NCBI RefSeq assembly: GCF_000763905.1
Contig: NZ_JRKN01000030.1
Span: 1-36,662, forward strand
Direction of reading: 5' to 3'
Origin: Paracoccus halophilus
GTDB taxonomy: Bacteria; Pseudomonadota; Alphaproteobacteria; Rhodobacterales; Rhodobacteraceae
Length of the DNA: 36,662 nt
Numbering within the stretch: the first letter of the stretch is position 1; every line of letters begins with the position of its first letter. The position numbers and the translations under genes are program-made. The notes below the pieces were generated by a model, which made no database searches, was not told where the DNA came from, and worked only from the letters and a program-made list of their open reading frames with translations. Of the stretch, positions 1 to 8,694 are shown in pieces.

Positions 1-349
1 GGCCCGGACGGCACAGCTCAAACCCGATCGCAACGCTGCGTAGAATACTGACTGTCACGCTGGCACGCAGATAGATGCGATGTCCATGCGGCACCCAGAT
101 TAACCCATCTCTTGTGACGCTGTAAGAGTAATGCTGCCCCAGTCAATTGCTGTCGACAAAGGATCGTAGGCTGGTATGGGAGAACAAAGGCCTTCGGCGC
201 GATATTCGGATCGTCAAGCACGAGTCCCAAGTAATGTCGTTGGCCTGCATTAGTTTCGAGGCTGGCGGCAAATGGAGGAACTTGCCGGATGCCGCCAGTA
301 GGGGTACTTTAGCCTCAAATCGGCCGATTAGCTTGGCCCTAGCTGGGGC
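1..349. other. No recognisable gene at window start
   Basis: This stretch lies downstream of the minus-strand inositol operon. The short open frames in it show no family motif that I recognise. It contains a 12-bp perfect palindrome, AATCGGCCGATT, at 318-329. It may be decayed mobile-element DNA, but I could not tie it to a family. Confidence 0.4.
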
Positions 350-1513
350 TTAGACCGCAATTGGCGTGATCCAGGGCTGGTCGGCAGCTTCGGCGCTGTC
401 TACGACAGCCTCGACAAATGCAACGCCCTTCAGCCCGTCATAGGCCACCGGCAGGTTCTGGCCCAGCGCCGAGGGCACGCGCCCCTCGGTCCGTGCTCTG
501 ATCGCCTCGGCAAAGCCGGCATAAAGATTGGCGAAAGCTTCCAGATAGCCTTCGGGATGCCCGGGCGGAGTGCGGATGCGTAGCTTGGCGTCCTCGGACA
601 GGTCATCCGCACCGCGCTTGATGGTCTGGACGCGTCCGTCCAGCGGCGCAAGGATCAATTCGTTCGGCTGCTCCTGGAACCATGACAATGACCCGGTCTC
701 ACCAAAGACGCGCAGCCTGACGCCGTTCGAATTGCCAAGCGCTACCTGCGAGGACCAGAGCAGGCCCCGGGCCCCGCCCTCATAGCGCATCATGACATGG
801 GCATTGTCGTCCAGCGCCCGGCCCGGCACGAAAGTTGCGAGATCGGCCGTCAGCGCCTGCAGCTTCAACCCGGAGACGAATCCCGCGAGATGATAGGCAT
901 GGGTGCCGATATCGCCGATCGAACCGCCGCGGCCGTTCTTCTTCGGGTCGGTGCGCCATGCGGCCTGTGCGTTGCCCTGCTGCTCGATGGCGGTGGCCAT
1001 CCATTCCAGCGGATATTCCACCTGCACGGTTCGGATCGCGCCGATCTCGCCCTTTGCAACACGGACGCGCGCCTCGTGCACCATGGGATAGCCGGAATAG
1101 GTATAGGTCACGCCGACGAAGCGGCCCGATTCGCGGGCCAGCTTTTCCAGCGCGACGGCATCCTCAAGCGTCGCGGTCAGGGGCTTTTCGCAGATCACGT
1201 CGAAGCCCGCCTCGATCAGCGCCTTCGCAATCGGGTAATGGGTGAAATTCGGCGTGCAGATGGCGACGGCATCCACGCGGTCCGCGCGCGGCGCTTCACC
1301 AGCGATCAGATCCTGGTAGCTGCCATAGCTGCGCGCCGGATCCAGCCCCTCGGCGATGGCGAAATCGCGGCCGCGTTCGGGATCGACATCGAAGGCGCCG
1401 GCGACAAGCTGCCAGGCACCATCCAGACGCGAGGCCAGGCGGTGGATATTGCCGATATAGGCGCCTTGTCCGCCGCCGATCATGCCAAGTCGCAGAGGTT
1501 TCTTCACGCTCAT
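350..1513 (-). CDS. Gfo/Idh/MocA family oxidoreductase (inositol cluster)
   Basis: NAD(P)-dependent sugar or cyclitol dehydrogenase of the Gfo/Idh/MocA family, about 387 aa, which is normal length. The N-terminal Rossmann fold carries a glycine-rich loop (GGGQGAYIG, about residues 14-22 counted from the upstream ATG). The EKP motif has the expected lysine (K111), and GDIGTH supplies the Asp/His pair (D202, H206) typical of inositol dehydrogenase-type enzymes. Two ATGs are adjacent (1516 and 1513). The one at 1513 is better spaced from GGAGG and overlaps the upstream stop by one base (TGATG). It is the last gene of the iolD operon. The substrate is not visible; an inositol isomer, a keto-inositol or a glycoside is plausible from context. 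Confidence 0.9.
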   Translation of the reverse strand: MSVKKPLRLGMIGGGQGAYIGNIHRLASRLDGAWQLVAGAFDVDPERGRDFAIAEGLDPARSYGSYQDLIAGEAPRADRVDAVAICTPNFTHYPIAKALIEAGFDVICEKPLTATLEDAVALEKLARESGRFVGVTYTYSGYPMVHEARVRVAKGEIGAIRTVQVEYPLEWMATAIEQQGNAQAAWRTDPKKNGRGGSIGDIGTHAYHLAGFVSGLKLQALTADLATFVPGRALDDNAHVMMRYEGGARGLLWSSQVALGNSNGVRLRVFGETGSLSWFQEQPNELILAPLDGRVQTIKRGADDLSEDAKLRIRTPPGHPEGYLEAFANLYAGFAEAIRARTEGRVPSALGQNLPVAYDGLKGVAFVEAVVDSAEAADQPWITPIAV

Positions 1514-2571
1514 CATTCCTCCAGTCCGAGCATGGCCCGGTTGGCGCCCCGATCCGCGCCGGATTTCACGAAATCATCAAAGGCCCGGTCGGACACACGG
1601 ATGATGTGATCCGCGATGAATTGCGCACCCTCACGGGCACCGTCCTCGGGGTTCTTGACGAAACATTCCCATTCCAGAACGGCCCAGCCGTCAAAGCCGT
1701 GGGTGGTCAGCCTGGTGAAGATGGCACCGAAATCGACCTGGCCATCGCCGGGACTGCGAAAGCGACCGGCGCGTTTGCTCCAGGGCTGATAGCCGCCATA
1801 GGCGCCCGATTTTCCATCCGGGCGGAACTCGGCATCCTTGACGTGAAAGGCGCGGATGCGGTCGTGATAATGGTCGATAAAGGCCAGATAATCCAGCGCC
1901 TGAAGCACGAAATGGCTGGGATCATACATCAGGTTGGCGCGGGAATGATGGCCGACCTTGTCCAGGAAATATTCCCAGCTATGGCCGTCATGCAGATCCT
2001 CACAGGGATGTATTTCATAGCAGATATCCACGCCATGCGCGTCGAAATCGTTCAAAATCGGTGTCCAGCGGCGGGCAAGCTCGTCAAAGCCCTCCTCGAC
2101 CAGCCCCTCGGGCCATTGCGGATAGGGATAGAGATAGGGCCACAGGAGCGCGCCCGAAAAGGTCACATGCCGGTCGATGCCCAGCCGTTTCGAGGCACGG
2201 GCGGCAAAACGCAGCTGTTCCTCGGCCCAGGCGCGGCGGGCCTTGGGGTTGCCGCGCACGGGTTCGGGGGCGAAGCTATCCATGATCTGATCATGCGCCG
2301 GATGCACCGCCACCAGCTGGCCGGTGATATGCGAGGCGAATTCGGTGATCTCCAGCCCGTGATCGGCCAGCATCCCCTTGATCTCGTCGCAATAGGTCGC
2401 GCTTTCGGCGGCCTGTTTCATATCGATCAGACGGGTATCCCATGTGGGGATCTGGACGCCCTTGAAACCCTTCCCTGCTGCCCATTCCGCAAGGCTCGGC
2501 AGCGTGTCATAGGGTGACTGATCGGCCGCGAATTGCGCCAGGAAGACGCCGGGGCCCTTGATTGTCCGCAT
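1513..2571 (-). CDS. Sugar phosphate isomerase/epimerase (xylose isomerase-like TIM barrel)
   Basis: A 352-aa protein of the xylose isomerase-like TIM-barrel family (AP endonuclease 2 superfamily). Barrel-strand ends carry likely metal ligands: CYEIHPCED, LMYDPSHF, FHVKDAEF and AVLEWECF, the usual Glu/Asp/His pattern of this fold. It starts 3 nt after the SDR stop and overlaps the Gfo/Idh gene that follows, so the two are translationally coupled. Barrel/Gfo pairs are common in inositol clusters and in pathways that oxidise and then isomerise or eliminate sugars. An inosose isomerase (IolI-like) or keto-sugar isomerase is possible; the exact reaction cannot be read from the sequence. Confidence 0.88.
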   Translation of the reverse strand: MRTIKGPGVFLAQFAADQSPYDTLPSLAEWAAGKGFKGVQIPTWDTRLIDMKQAAESATYCDEIKGMLADHGLEITEFASHITGQLVAVHPAHDQIMDSFAPEPVRGNPKARRAWAEEQLRFAARASKRLGIDRHVTFSGALLWPYLYPYPQWPEGLVEEGFDELARRWTPILNDFDAHGVDICYEIHPCEDLHDGHSWEYFLDKVGHHSRANLMYDPSHFVLQALDYLAFIDHYHDRIRAFHVKDAEFRPDGKSGAYGGYQPWSKRAGRFRSPGDGQVDFGAIFTRLTTHGFDGWAVLEWECFVKNPEDGAREGAQFIADHIIRVSDRAFDDFVKSGADRGANRAMLGLEE

Positions 2572-2574
2572 GTC

Positions 2575-3387
2575 TCAGATCTCCAATGCCGCGGCGGGGA
2601 CCGGCGCGTCGTCATAGCCGCCATAGACCGACTGATCAAAGGGAATGACCGCGCCGGTCATCATGCCGCTGTCATCCGAAGCCATCCACAGCACTGCGCG
2701 GGCGACCTCGGCCGGGTCGAGGATGCGGCCGAAGGGCTTCCCGGCCGCCGCCCGGTCGATGAAGGTGGCGTCGCCGGTTTCGGCCTCGATCAGCTTGCGT
2801 TCGTGGTCGGAATTCATCCAGCCGATATCCAGCTGGTTCACATGGATGCGGTTGCGCATCAGCGCGAAACCCGCATTGCGCGTCAGCGTCGCCAGTGCCC
2901 CCTTGGAGGCGGAATAGGGCGCCAGGAAAGGCTGCCCGGCCAGCTCCGACATCGAGCCGATATTGACGATCCGCCCCTCGATCCCTTCGCGGATCATCAC
3001 CTTGGCAGCGTCCTGGATCAGGAAGAAGGGCGCGCGGACATTCACCGCGAACATCTGATCGAAGAGCTCGGGCGTTGTGTTCAGGATATTGCCCCGGTCG
3101 GTCAGCCCGGCTGCGTTCACCAGGATATCGACACGCCCGAAAGCCTTGTCTGCGGCGGGGATTATGGCGCCTACATCGTCAATATTCCCCAGATCGGCCG
3201 TGATCATCCGGACCGGCACACCCGTGGCTTGGGCGATCGCGTCGGCCACCGCCTGCCCCTTCTCCTGCCCGCGCCCGATGATGACGATGCCACCCGCCCC
3301 GGCTTCGGCGAATTGCCGGGCGATGGCAGCCCCGAGGCCCTGCGTGCCGCCGGTGATGACGGCGATCTTTCCTTCGATCCGGTTCAT
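2575..3387 (-). CDS. Short-chain dehydrogenase/reductase (SDR)
   Basis: Classical SDR of 270 aa. It has the cofactor motif TGGTQGLG at residues 12-19, NAAG at about 91-94, the catalytic serine in NIGSMSE (S145) and YSASK (Y158, K162). Its start overlaps the iolE stop by four bases (ATGA), and three bases separate its stop from the next gene, so it belongs to the same transcript. It probably oxidises or reduces a hydroxyl or keto group on an inositol-derived or sugar-derived intermediate. SDRs are not part of the canonical iol pathway, so this is an accessory enzyme whose substrate I cannot name. Confidence 0.9.
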   Translation of the reverse strand: MNRIEGKIAVITGGTQGLGAAIARQFAEAGAGGIVIIGRGQEKGQAVADAIAQATGVPVRMITADLGNIDDVGAIIPAADKAFGRVDILVNAAGLTDRGNILNTTPELFDQMFAVNVRAPFFLIQDAAKVMIREGIEGRIVNIGSMSELAGQPFLAPYSASKGALATLTRNAGFALMRNRIHVNQLDIGWMNSDHERKLIEAETGDATFIDRAAAGKPFGRILDPAEVARAVLWMASDDSGMMTGAVIPFDQSVYGGYDDAPVPAAALEI

Positions 3388-4277
3388 GAAACCACCTCAT
3401 ATCCTGCCGCGCCCATGACGCGCATGAGTTCCTGATACCCCTTGCGGGCCATTTCCTGCGGCGGGTTGGCGACCGGGTCCTGCTCGGCCTCGATCACGAA
3501 CCAGCCCTCGTATCCGTGCCTCGCCAGTGCCTTGACGATGGCTTCGAAATCCAGATCGCCGTCGCCGGGCACGGTGAAGGCGCCCTTGATCACCGCGTCG
3601 AGGAAGCTCTCGCGGGCGCGGTCCAACCCCTCGACCACGGCGCGGCGGATGTCCTTTGTATGGACATGGGTGATCCGGCCATGATGATTTTCGATCACCC
3701 GCATCACGTCGCCGCCGGCAAAGGCCATGTGGCCGGCGTCGAAAAGCAGCGGCACGGATGAGTGCTTCATCAGCAGGTCCAGTTCCGCCTCGGTCTCGAC
3801 CGCTGCGGCCATGTGGTGGTGATAGGCGATGGGCATCCCCTGCGCCGCGCACCAATCGGCGAAATCGCTGATCCTGCGACCATAGGCGGCCATTTCGGCC
3901 TCGCTCAGTTTCGGCTTGGTGGCGAGCGGCGCATCGCGCAGCCCCTGAATGCTGCGCGCCGTCTCGCCATAGACGATGCAGGGCGCGCCGGCGGCGATGA
4001 AGAACTGCATCTGCTGCGCGATGCGATCCTTTTCCGCCTCGATATCGCCGTCAAGCAGCAGGCCCGAAAACCAGCCGCCGCAGACCGAGATCCCGTGCCG
4101 GTCCAGCACCGGCCCAAGCTCGGCCATGTCCATGGGAAAGCGGCGACCGGTCTCCATCCCCGTAAAGCCTGCCACGGAGGCCTGACGCAGGCATTCGTCG
4201 AGGCTGACGTCATCGGAGAGCTCTGCCAGATCGTCGTTCCACCAGGCGATGGGAGCAATGCCAAGTTTCGCCCGCAT
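3384..4277 (-). CDS. iolE: Myo-inosose-2 dehydratase IolE
   Basis: The second step of myo-inositol breakdown: dehydration of 2-keto-myo-inositol to 3D-(3,5/4)-trihydroxycyclohexane-1,2-dione, in the cytoplasm. The 297-aa TIM-barrel protein starts MRAKLGIAPIAWWNDD, typical of IolE. It shows the barrel metal-site segments YHHHMAAAVE (about 152-161), LLFDAGHMAF (about 177-186), VHTKDI (205-210) and FVIEAEQDP (260-268). The frame is open for 82 codons upstream, but that extension lies antisense-like within iolD and lacks homology; ATG 4277 follows the iolD stop (4281-4279) by one base. It lies between iolD and the SDR. Confidence 0.95.
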   Translation of the reverse strand: MRAKLGIAPIAWWNDDLAELSDDVSLDECLRQASVAGFTGMETGRRFPMDMAELGPVLDRHGISVCGGWFSGLLLDGDIEAEKDRIAQQMQFFIAAGAPCIVYGETARSIQGLRDAPLATKPKLSEAEMAAYGRRISDFADWCAAQGMPIAYHHHMAAAVETEAELDLLMKHSSVPLLFDAGHMAFAGGDVMRVIENHHGRITHVHTKDIRRAVVEGLDRARESFLDAVIKGAFTVPGDGDLDFEAIVKALARHGYEGWFVIEAEQDPVANPPQEMARKGYQELMRVMGAAGYEVVS

Positions 4278-4278
4278 C

Positions 4279-6138
4279 TCAGACTCCCTGCCGCTGCTTT
4301 TCGCGGAAGGCCACCTGCGCCTCGCGGGCCTCGCGGACGCTTTTGCGCTCCGACACTTCGGGGACGCCGACATACCAGCCCGCCCCGCCGGGGGTCCAGG
4401 CATGCGCGTCCGAGGCGATGCAGAGCACCGTCGTCCGATCCGTGCCCTGCGCCCATTCCATCGCCGCTTCCAGATCGGCGAGGCTTGCGCATTGGCGGGC
4501 ATAAGCGCCCATCGCCTCGGCATGTTTCACGAAATCGACATGCAGGGGATTATCCCTGTTCAGCACCCGGCTGTCCTTCAGCAGGTTGTTGAAACCCGGG
4601 ATGCCGTTATTCGTTTGCAAACGGTTGATGACCCCGAAGCCGCCATTGTCGCAGACCACGACGATCATCTTGTGCCCCGACAGGACCGAGGAATAGATGT
4701 CCGAATTCATCAGCATGTAGGAGCCGTCGCCGACCATGACGATGGGCGTGCCCTCGCCCGCCTTGGCCATGGCGTGGCCCCAACCGCCGGCGATTTCATA
4801 GCCCATGCAGGAGAAACCGAATTCGCAATCGAAGGTATGCGGACTTTTCACGCGCCAGTTCTTGATCGTCTCGCCCGGCAGGCCGCCGGCGGCCGCGATC
4901 ATCGTGTCATTGTCGCGCGCGGCCCTGTTCACCACGCCGATCACCTGCGCATAGCTGGGCACCGCGGCATTCGTCGGGGCCTGCCCTTCATCCAGGAGAC
5001 TGTTCCAATCGGCATAAAGCGCTTTGGCGTGCTTCATATGTGCCGGGTCGCAGCGCCAGTCACCAAGGGCCTGATCCAGTTCGGCGATCGCTTCCAGCGC
5101 ATCTCCCACCACCGGGACCGCCCGGTGCTTGAGCGCATCGAAACGTGCGGCGTTGATATTGATGAACTGCGCGTCGCGGGCGAAGGTGGACCATGATCCG
5201 GTGGTGAAGTCCTGCAACCGCGTACCCACGGCGATCACCACGTCAGCGCCTTCCGAAATCTCTCGCGCCGCTTCCGTACCCTCGATCCCCATCGCGCCGA
5301 TATAGGCGTCGTGATCGTGAACCACCGCGCCCTTGCCGGCGATGGTTTCAGCCATCGGGATGCCGCGTGCGGTGGCGAAATCCGCCAGCGCAGCTTCCGC
5401 GCCCGAATAGCGCACACCGCCGCCCGAGATGATCAGCGGCTTTTTAGCCGTCTTCAGCAACTCTGCCGCCGCAGCGACCTGATCGCGCGAAGGACGGGGG
5501 CGCGGGATGATCCAGGTCTTTTCCGCGAAGAACTCGACCGGATAGTCATAGGCGATTTCCTGAATGTCCTGCGGCAGGCCGATGAAGGCCGGACCGCAAT
5601 CGGCGGGGTCCAGCATGGTGGCGATGGCCTGCGGCAGCGAGGACAGGATCTGCGCCGGATGCGTGATCCGGTCCCAATACCGGGTCACGGCACGGAAGCT
5701 GTCATTCACGCTGATCGACGGATCATGGAAATGCTCGACCTGTTGCAGCACCGGGTCGGGCAGGCGGTTGGTGAAGGTATCACCACTCAGCAGCAGAACC
5801 GGCAGACGATTGGCCATCGCCGTACCCGCGGCGGTGACCATGTTCACCGCCCCCGGCCCGATCGAGGTTGCCGCCACCATCAGCTGGCGACGGCGTTTGG
5901 CCTTGGCATAGGCGACGGCGGCCAATGCCATCGACTGCTCGTTCTGGCCACGCCAGGTCGGAAGGCGATCCTGCACCTGTTCCAGCGCTTCGGAGAGACA
6001 GGTCACATTGCCATGCCCGAAGATCCCGAAGACGCCGGCAAACAGTGGAACGCGCTGGCCGTCGATCTCGGTGAACTGGTTGCAAAGGTAGCGCACAAGA
6101 GCCTGAGCCATGGTCAGGCGAACGGTATTCGCGGTCAT
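4279..6138 (-). CDS. iolD: 3D-(3,5/4)-trihydroxycyclohexane-1,2-dione acylhydrolase IolD
   Basis: A thiamine-diphosphate enzyme that hydrolytically opens the six-membered ring of the inositol-derived diketone to 5-deoxy-glucuronate. The 619-aa length suits the family. The N-terminal part has VFGIFGHGNV, and the C-terminal ThDP-binding domain carries the GDGS...N signature (MVGDGSYMLMN, then DNGGFGV) that binds the diphosphate and Mg2+. ATG 6138 is preceded by GGAGGAGGCGAG, an excellent ribosome site; the 70-codon extension upstream of it runs through the promoter and is not real. First gene of the five-gene minus-strand operon, with its start about 105 bp from that of iolG. Confidence 0.96.
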   Translation of the reverse strand: MTANTVRLTMAQALVRYLCNQFTEIDGQRVPLFAGVFGIFGHGNVTCLSEALEQVQDRLPTWRGQNEQSMALAAVAYAKAKRRRQLMVAATSIGPGAVNMVTAAGTAMANRLPVLLLSGDTFTNRLPDPVLQQVEHFHDPSISVNDSFRAVTRYWDRITHPAQILSSLPQAIATMLDPADCGPAFIGLPQDIQEIAYDYPVEFFAEKTWIIPRPRPSRDQVAAAAELLKTAKKPLIISGGGVRYSGAEAALADFATARGIPMAETIAGKGAVVHDHDAYIGAMGIEGTEAAREISEGADVVIAVGTRLQDFTTGSWSTFARDAQFININAARFDALKHRAVPVVGDALEAIAELDQALGDWRCDPAHMKHAKALYADWNSLLDEGQAPTNAAVPSYAQVIGVVNRAARDNDTMIAAAGGLPGETIKNWRVKSPHTFDCEFGFSCMGYEIAGGWGHAMAKAGEGTPIVMVGDGSYMLMNSDIYSSVLSGHKMIVVVCDNGGFGVINRLQTNNGIPGFNNLLKDSRVLNRDNPLHVDFVKHAEAMGAYARQCASLADLEAAMEWAQGTDRTTVLCIASDAHAWTPGGAGWYVGVPEVSERKSVREAREAQVAFREKQRQGV

Positions 6139-6186
6139 CTCGCCTCCTCCTGCGGATGGTGTTTCCGAATCTTTACGGAATGATGA

Positions 6187-6220
6187 TTGACAATGCAATA
6201 GTTTTGCAATGATTATTGCA
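6187..6220. promoter_or_regulatory. Divergent iolD/iolG promoter with overlapping RpiR-type operators
   Basis: Two overlapping inverted repeats are visible: TGCAA-N5-TTGCA at 6194-6208 and TGCAA-N6-TTGCA at 6205-6220, sharing TTGCA. A perfect -35 hexamer TTGACA (6187-6192) reads toward iolG, so the repeats cover the spacer and -10 region. The N6 form recurs before the rpiR gene and before the ABC importer gene. I infer that this is the binding site of the RpiR regulator encoded at 11745; because it overlaps the promoter, repression is the simplest reading. Confidence 0.75.
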
Positions 6221-6243
6221 TAAATTGGTTTGGAGGAGCCCCC

Positions 6244-7251
6244 ATGACAAGAATCGCCGTCCTCGGCACGGGCCGTATTGGCCGCATGCATGCCGAAAAT
6301 ATCGCGTCCCACCCCCGCGCGAAGCTGGCCGGGGTCTATGATATCCACGCACCCGCCGCCCGGGAAGTCGCGGCAAAGCTGGGGGTGCAGGAATTCGAGT
6401 CGGTCGAGGCTGTGCTGGGCTCAAGTGATGTCGATGCGGTCCTGATTGCGACCTCGACGCCCACCCATGCCGACCTGATCGAGCGTTCGGTCGCCGCCGG
6501 CAAGGCAATCCTGTGCGAAAAGCCGATCGATCTGTCGCTGGACCGGGTGAATGCCTGCGCAACGAAAATTGCAGGCACCGATCTGCCCATCATGCTGGGC
6601 TTTGTACGACGCTTCGATTCGGGTCATGCGGGCGTCCGCCGCGCCATCGAATCGGGCCAGATCGGGGATCTGCATCAGGTCACGATCACCTCGCGCGATC
6701 CGGGCATGGCGCCGGATGACTATATCGAGGTCTCGGGCGGCATCTTCCGCGACATGACCATCCATGATTTCGACATGGCGCGCTTCATCCTGGCTGAAGA
6801 GGTCACCGAGCTGACCGCCACGGGATCGCGGCTGGTTGATCCGGCGCTGATGCAGCGCTGCGATGATTACGACACCGTGACGGTGGTGCTGAAGACCGCC
6901 AGCGGCAAACAGGCGATCATCACCAATTCCCGCCGCGCGGTTTACGGCTATGACCAGCGAATCGAGGCTTTCGGCAGCGCCGGCATGGCCATTTCCGAGA
7001 ACCGGCCGATGGATCATGTGCGGCTTTATGCAGCGGCATTTACCGACCGGGCCGCACCCCTGAAGAATTTCTTCATCGACCGCTATGCCGATGCCTTTGC
7101 CGCGGAAATCAGCGCATTCGTGGATGCCGTCGAGCAGGGCCGCCCGGTTCCGGTGGGCTTTGAAGATGGCCGGCAGGCCCTGATCCTTGCCGAGGCTGCC
7201 ATCCGCTCGGTCCGGGAAAACCGCACCGTCAAGATCAGTGAGATCGGATAA
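6244..7251 (+). CDS. iolG: Inositol 2-dehydrogenase IolG
   Basis: NAD-dependent oxidation of myo-inositol to 2-keto-myo-inositol (scyllo-inosose), the first step of the pathway. The 335-aa Gfo/Idh protein has the Rossmann motif GTGRIGRMH (8-16) and EKP with catalytic lysine K93. FRDMTIHDFDMARF supplies D170 and H174, with the four-residue spacing seen in Bacillus IolG (D172/H176). The ribosome site GGAGGAG (6232-6238) sits five bases before the ATG. It heads a plus-strand operon of five tightly packed genes and diverges from iolD. Of the four Gfo/Idh genes here, this is the closest to authentic IolG. Confidence 0.95.
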   Translation: MTRIAVLGTGRIGRMHAENIASHPRAKLAGVYDIHAPAAREVAAKLGVQEFESVEAVLGSSDVDAVLIATSTPTHADLIERSVAAGKAILCEKPIDLSLDRVNACATKIAGTDLPIMLGFVRRFDSGHAGVRRAIESGQIGDLHQVTITSRDPGMAPDDYIEVSGGIFRDMTIHDFDMARFILAEEVTELTATGSRLVDPALMQRCDDYDTVTVVLKTASGKQAIITNSRRAVYGYDQRIEAFGSAGMAISENRPMDHVRLYAAAFTDRAAPLKNFFIDRYADAFAAEISAFVDAVEQGRPVPVGFEDGRQALILAEAAIRSVRENRTVKISEIG

Positions 7252-7254
7252 GCC

Positions 7255-8682
7255 ATGTATCAGGATTTTGGATTGTTCATCGATGGCGGATGGACCCCGG
7301 GCGCCAACAGCGCAGAGGTCATCTCGCCCGTCACCGGCAAACCTCTGGCCGCGTTGAGCACGGCCAGCGCCGAGGACACCCGCGCGGCACTGGACGCCGC
7401 AGCGCGCGCATTGCCGAAATTGCGGGCGATGGGCGGATTCGGTCGCGCCGACGCGCTGCACAAGGCGGCAGAGGAAATGCTTCGCCGTGCCGATGAGGGC
7501 GCGCGGATGATCAGCCTGGAAACCGGCAAGCCCATCGCGCAGGCACAGCGGGAATGGGCGCTCGCCTGCGATCAGTTCCGCTGGTACGCGGAAGAGGCCC
7601 GCCGCATCTATGGCCGCATCGTTGACAGCCGCGTCCCCGGCGGTCGGTTCGAGGTCACCCGCGAACCCGTGGGCATCGTCGGCGCCTTTACCGCATGGAA
7701 TTTCCCCGCAGCACTCCCGGCGCGCAAGCTGGCACCGGCGCTGGCGGCGGGCTGTCCGGTGGTCCTGCGCCCGTCGTCGCAGACGCCGGGCGTGGCGATG
7801 GTGATGGTCGATTGCCTGCGGGCGGCCGCGCTGCCCGATGGCGCGATCAATCTTGTCGTCGGCTCGACCGGCGCGACCTATGGCCCGATCATGGGCGATA
7901 CGCGCGTGCGAAAGGTCAGCCTGACCGGCTCGACCCGGGTCGGTCAGCAGATGATCCGGGATGCTGCCGATACGGTGAAAAAGGTCAGTATGGAACTGGG
8001 TGGCAATGCCCCGTTGATCGTCTATGACGACGCCGATCTGCACGCCACGCTGGATGCGGTCGTGCCGACGAAATACGCCAATTGCGGGCAGGTCTGCGTG
8101 ACGCCAGACCGGTTCTTCATCCATGACAGCCTGCACGATGCCTTTGTCGAGGGCTTTGTCGAGCGCGCGTCCGGGATCAGGCTGGGCGACGGGCTGGACC
8201 CCGAAACCGGCATGGGACCGCTGATCAATGGCGGGCGCCTGGATGAGATTGAAGCCATCGTTCAGGATGCGGTGAATTCCGGCGCGAATGTCGCCCTGGG
8301 CGGCAAGCGGGCCAATCGAAACGAAGGCTTTTTCTTCGAGCCAACGGTCCTGACCAATATCCGGGACGACATGCGGGTCTTTGCCGAGGAAAATTTCGGC
8401 CCCATCGCGGCGATCACCCGCTTCTCCGAAGAAGACGAGGCGCTGTCGCGCGCCAATGCCAGCGAGATGGGGCTGTCCGCCTATGCGTTCACCAGATCGC
8501 CTGACCGCGCCCGCCGCACGGTGGCCGCGCTTAAAGCGGGCATGGTCGGCATCAACAGCTTTGCGCTGGCCGCGTCCGAGGTCCCGTTCGGCGGCACCAA
8601 TCATTCCGGCATGGGCCGTGAAGGCGGCAGCGAAGGGATCGAGGATTATCTCGACACCAAGCTGGCCCAAATTCTTTTCTGA
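7255..8682 (+). CDS. NAD(P)-dependent aldehyde dehydrogenase (SSADH-like)
   Basis: A 475-aa aldehyde dehydrogenase with all the main family motifs: FTAWNFP (N149), MELGGN with general base E247, and NCGQVC with nucleophile C281. E247 argues against a CoA-acylating MmsA/IolA enzyme, which lacks this glutamate, so the product is probably a free acid. The normally conserved lysine of the VLKPS motif that contacts the cofactor ribose is arginine here (VLRPS, R172). It starts three bases after iolG. With the following aldolase it could oxidise an aldehyde cleavage product of the pathway (inference); succinate- or malonate-semialdehyde-type substrates are possible. Confidence 0.92.
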   Translation: MYQDFGLFIDGGWTPGANSAEVISPVTGKPLAALSTASAEDTRAALDAAARALPKLRAMGGFGRADALHKAAEEMLRRADEGARMISLETGKPIAQAQREWALACDQFRWYAEEARRIYGRIVDSRVPGGRFEVTREPVGIVGAFTAWNFPAALPARKLAPALAAGCPVVLRPSSQTPGVAMVMVDCLRAAALPDGAINLVVGSTGATYGPIMGDTRVRKVSLTGSTRVGQQMIRDAADTVKKVSMELGGNAPLIVYDDADLHATLDAVVPTKYANCGQVCVTPDRFFIHDSLHDAFVEGFVERASGIRLGDGLDPETGMGPLINGGRLDEIEAIVQDAVNSGANVALGGKRANRNEGFFFEPTVLTNIRDDMRVFAEENFGPIAAITRFSEEDEALSRANASEMGLSAYAFTRSPDRARRTVAALKAGMVGINSFALAASEVPFGGTNHSGMGREGGSEGIEDYLDTKLAQILF

Positions 8683-8694
8683 GGAGTTTTGCAC

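Noticed and set aside
318..329. AATCGGCCGATT palindrome as the iol operon terminator or an operator
   Set aside because: No loop or T-run and no second copy; a chance palindrome cannot be excluded.
797..1609. Plus-strand frames opposite the Gfo/Idh and isomerase genes
   Set aside because: Antisense shadows of well-supported minus-strand genes.
7255..8682. Assignment of the aldehyde dehydrogenase as IolA/MmsA
   Set aside because: It keeps the general-base glutamate (E247) that CoA-acylating MmsA enzymes lack.
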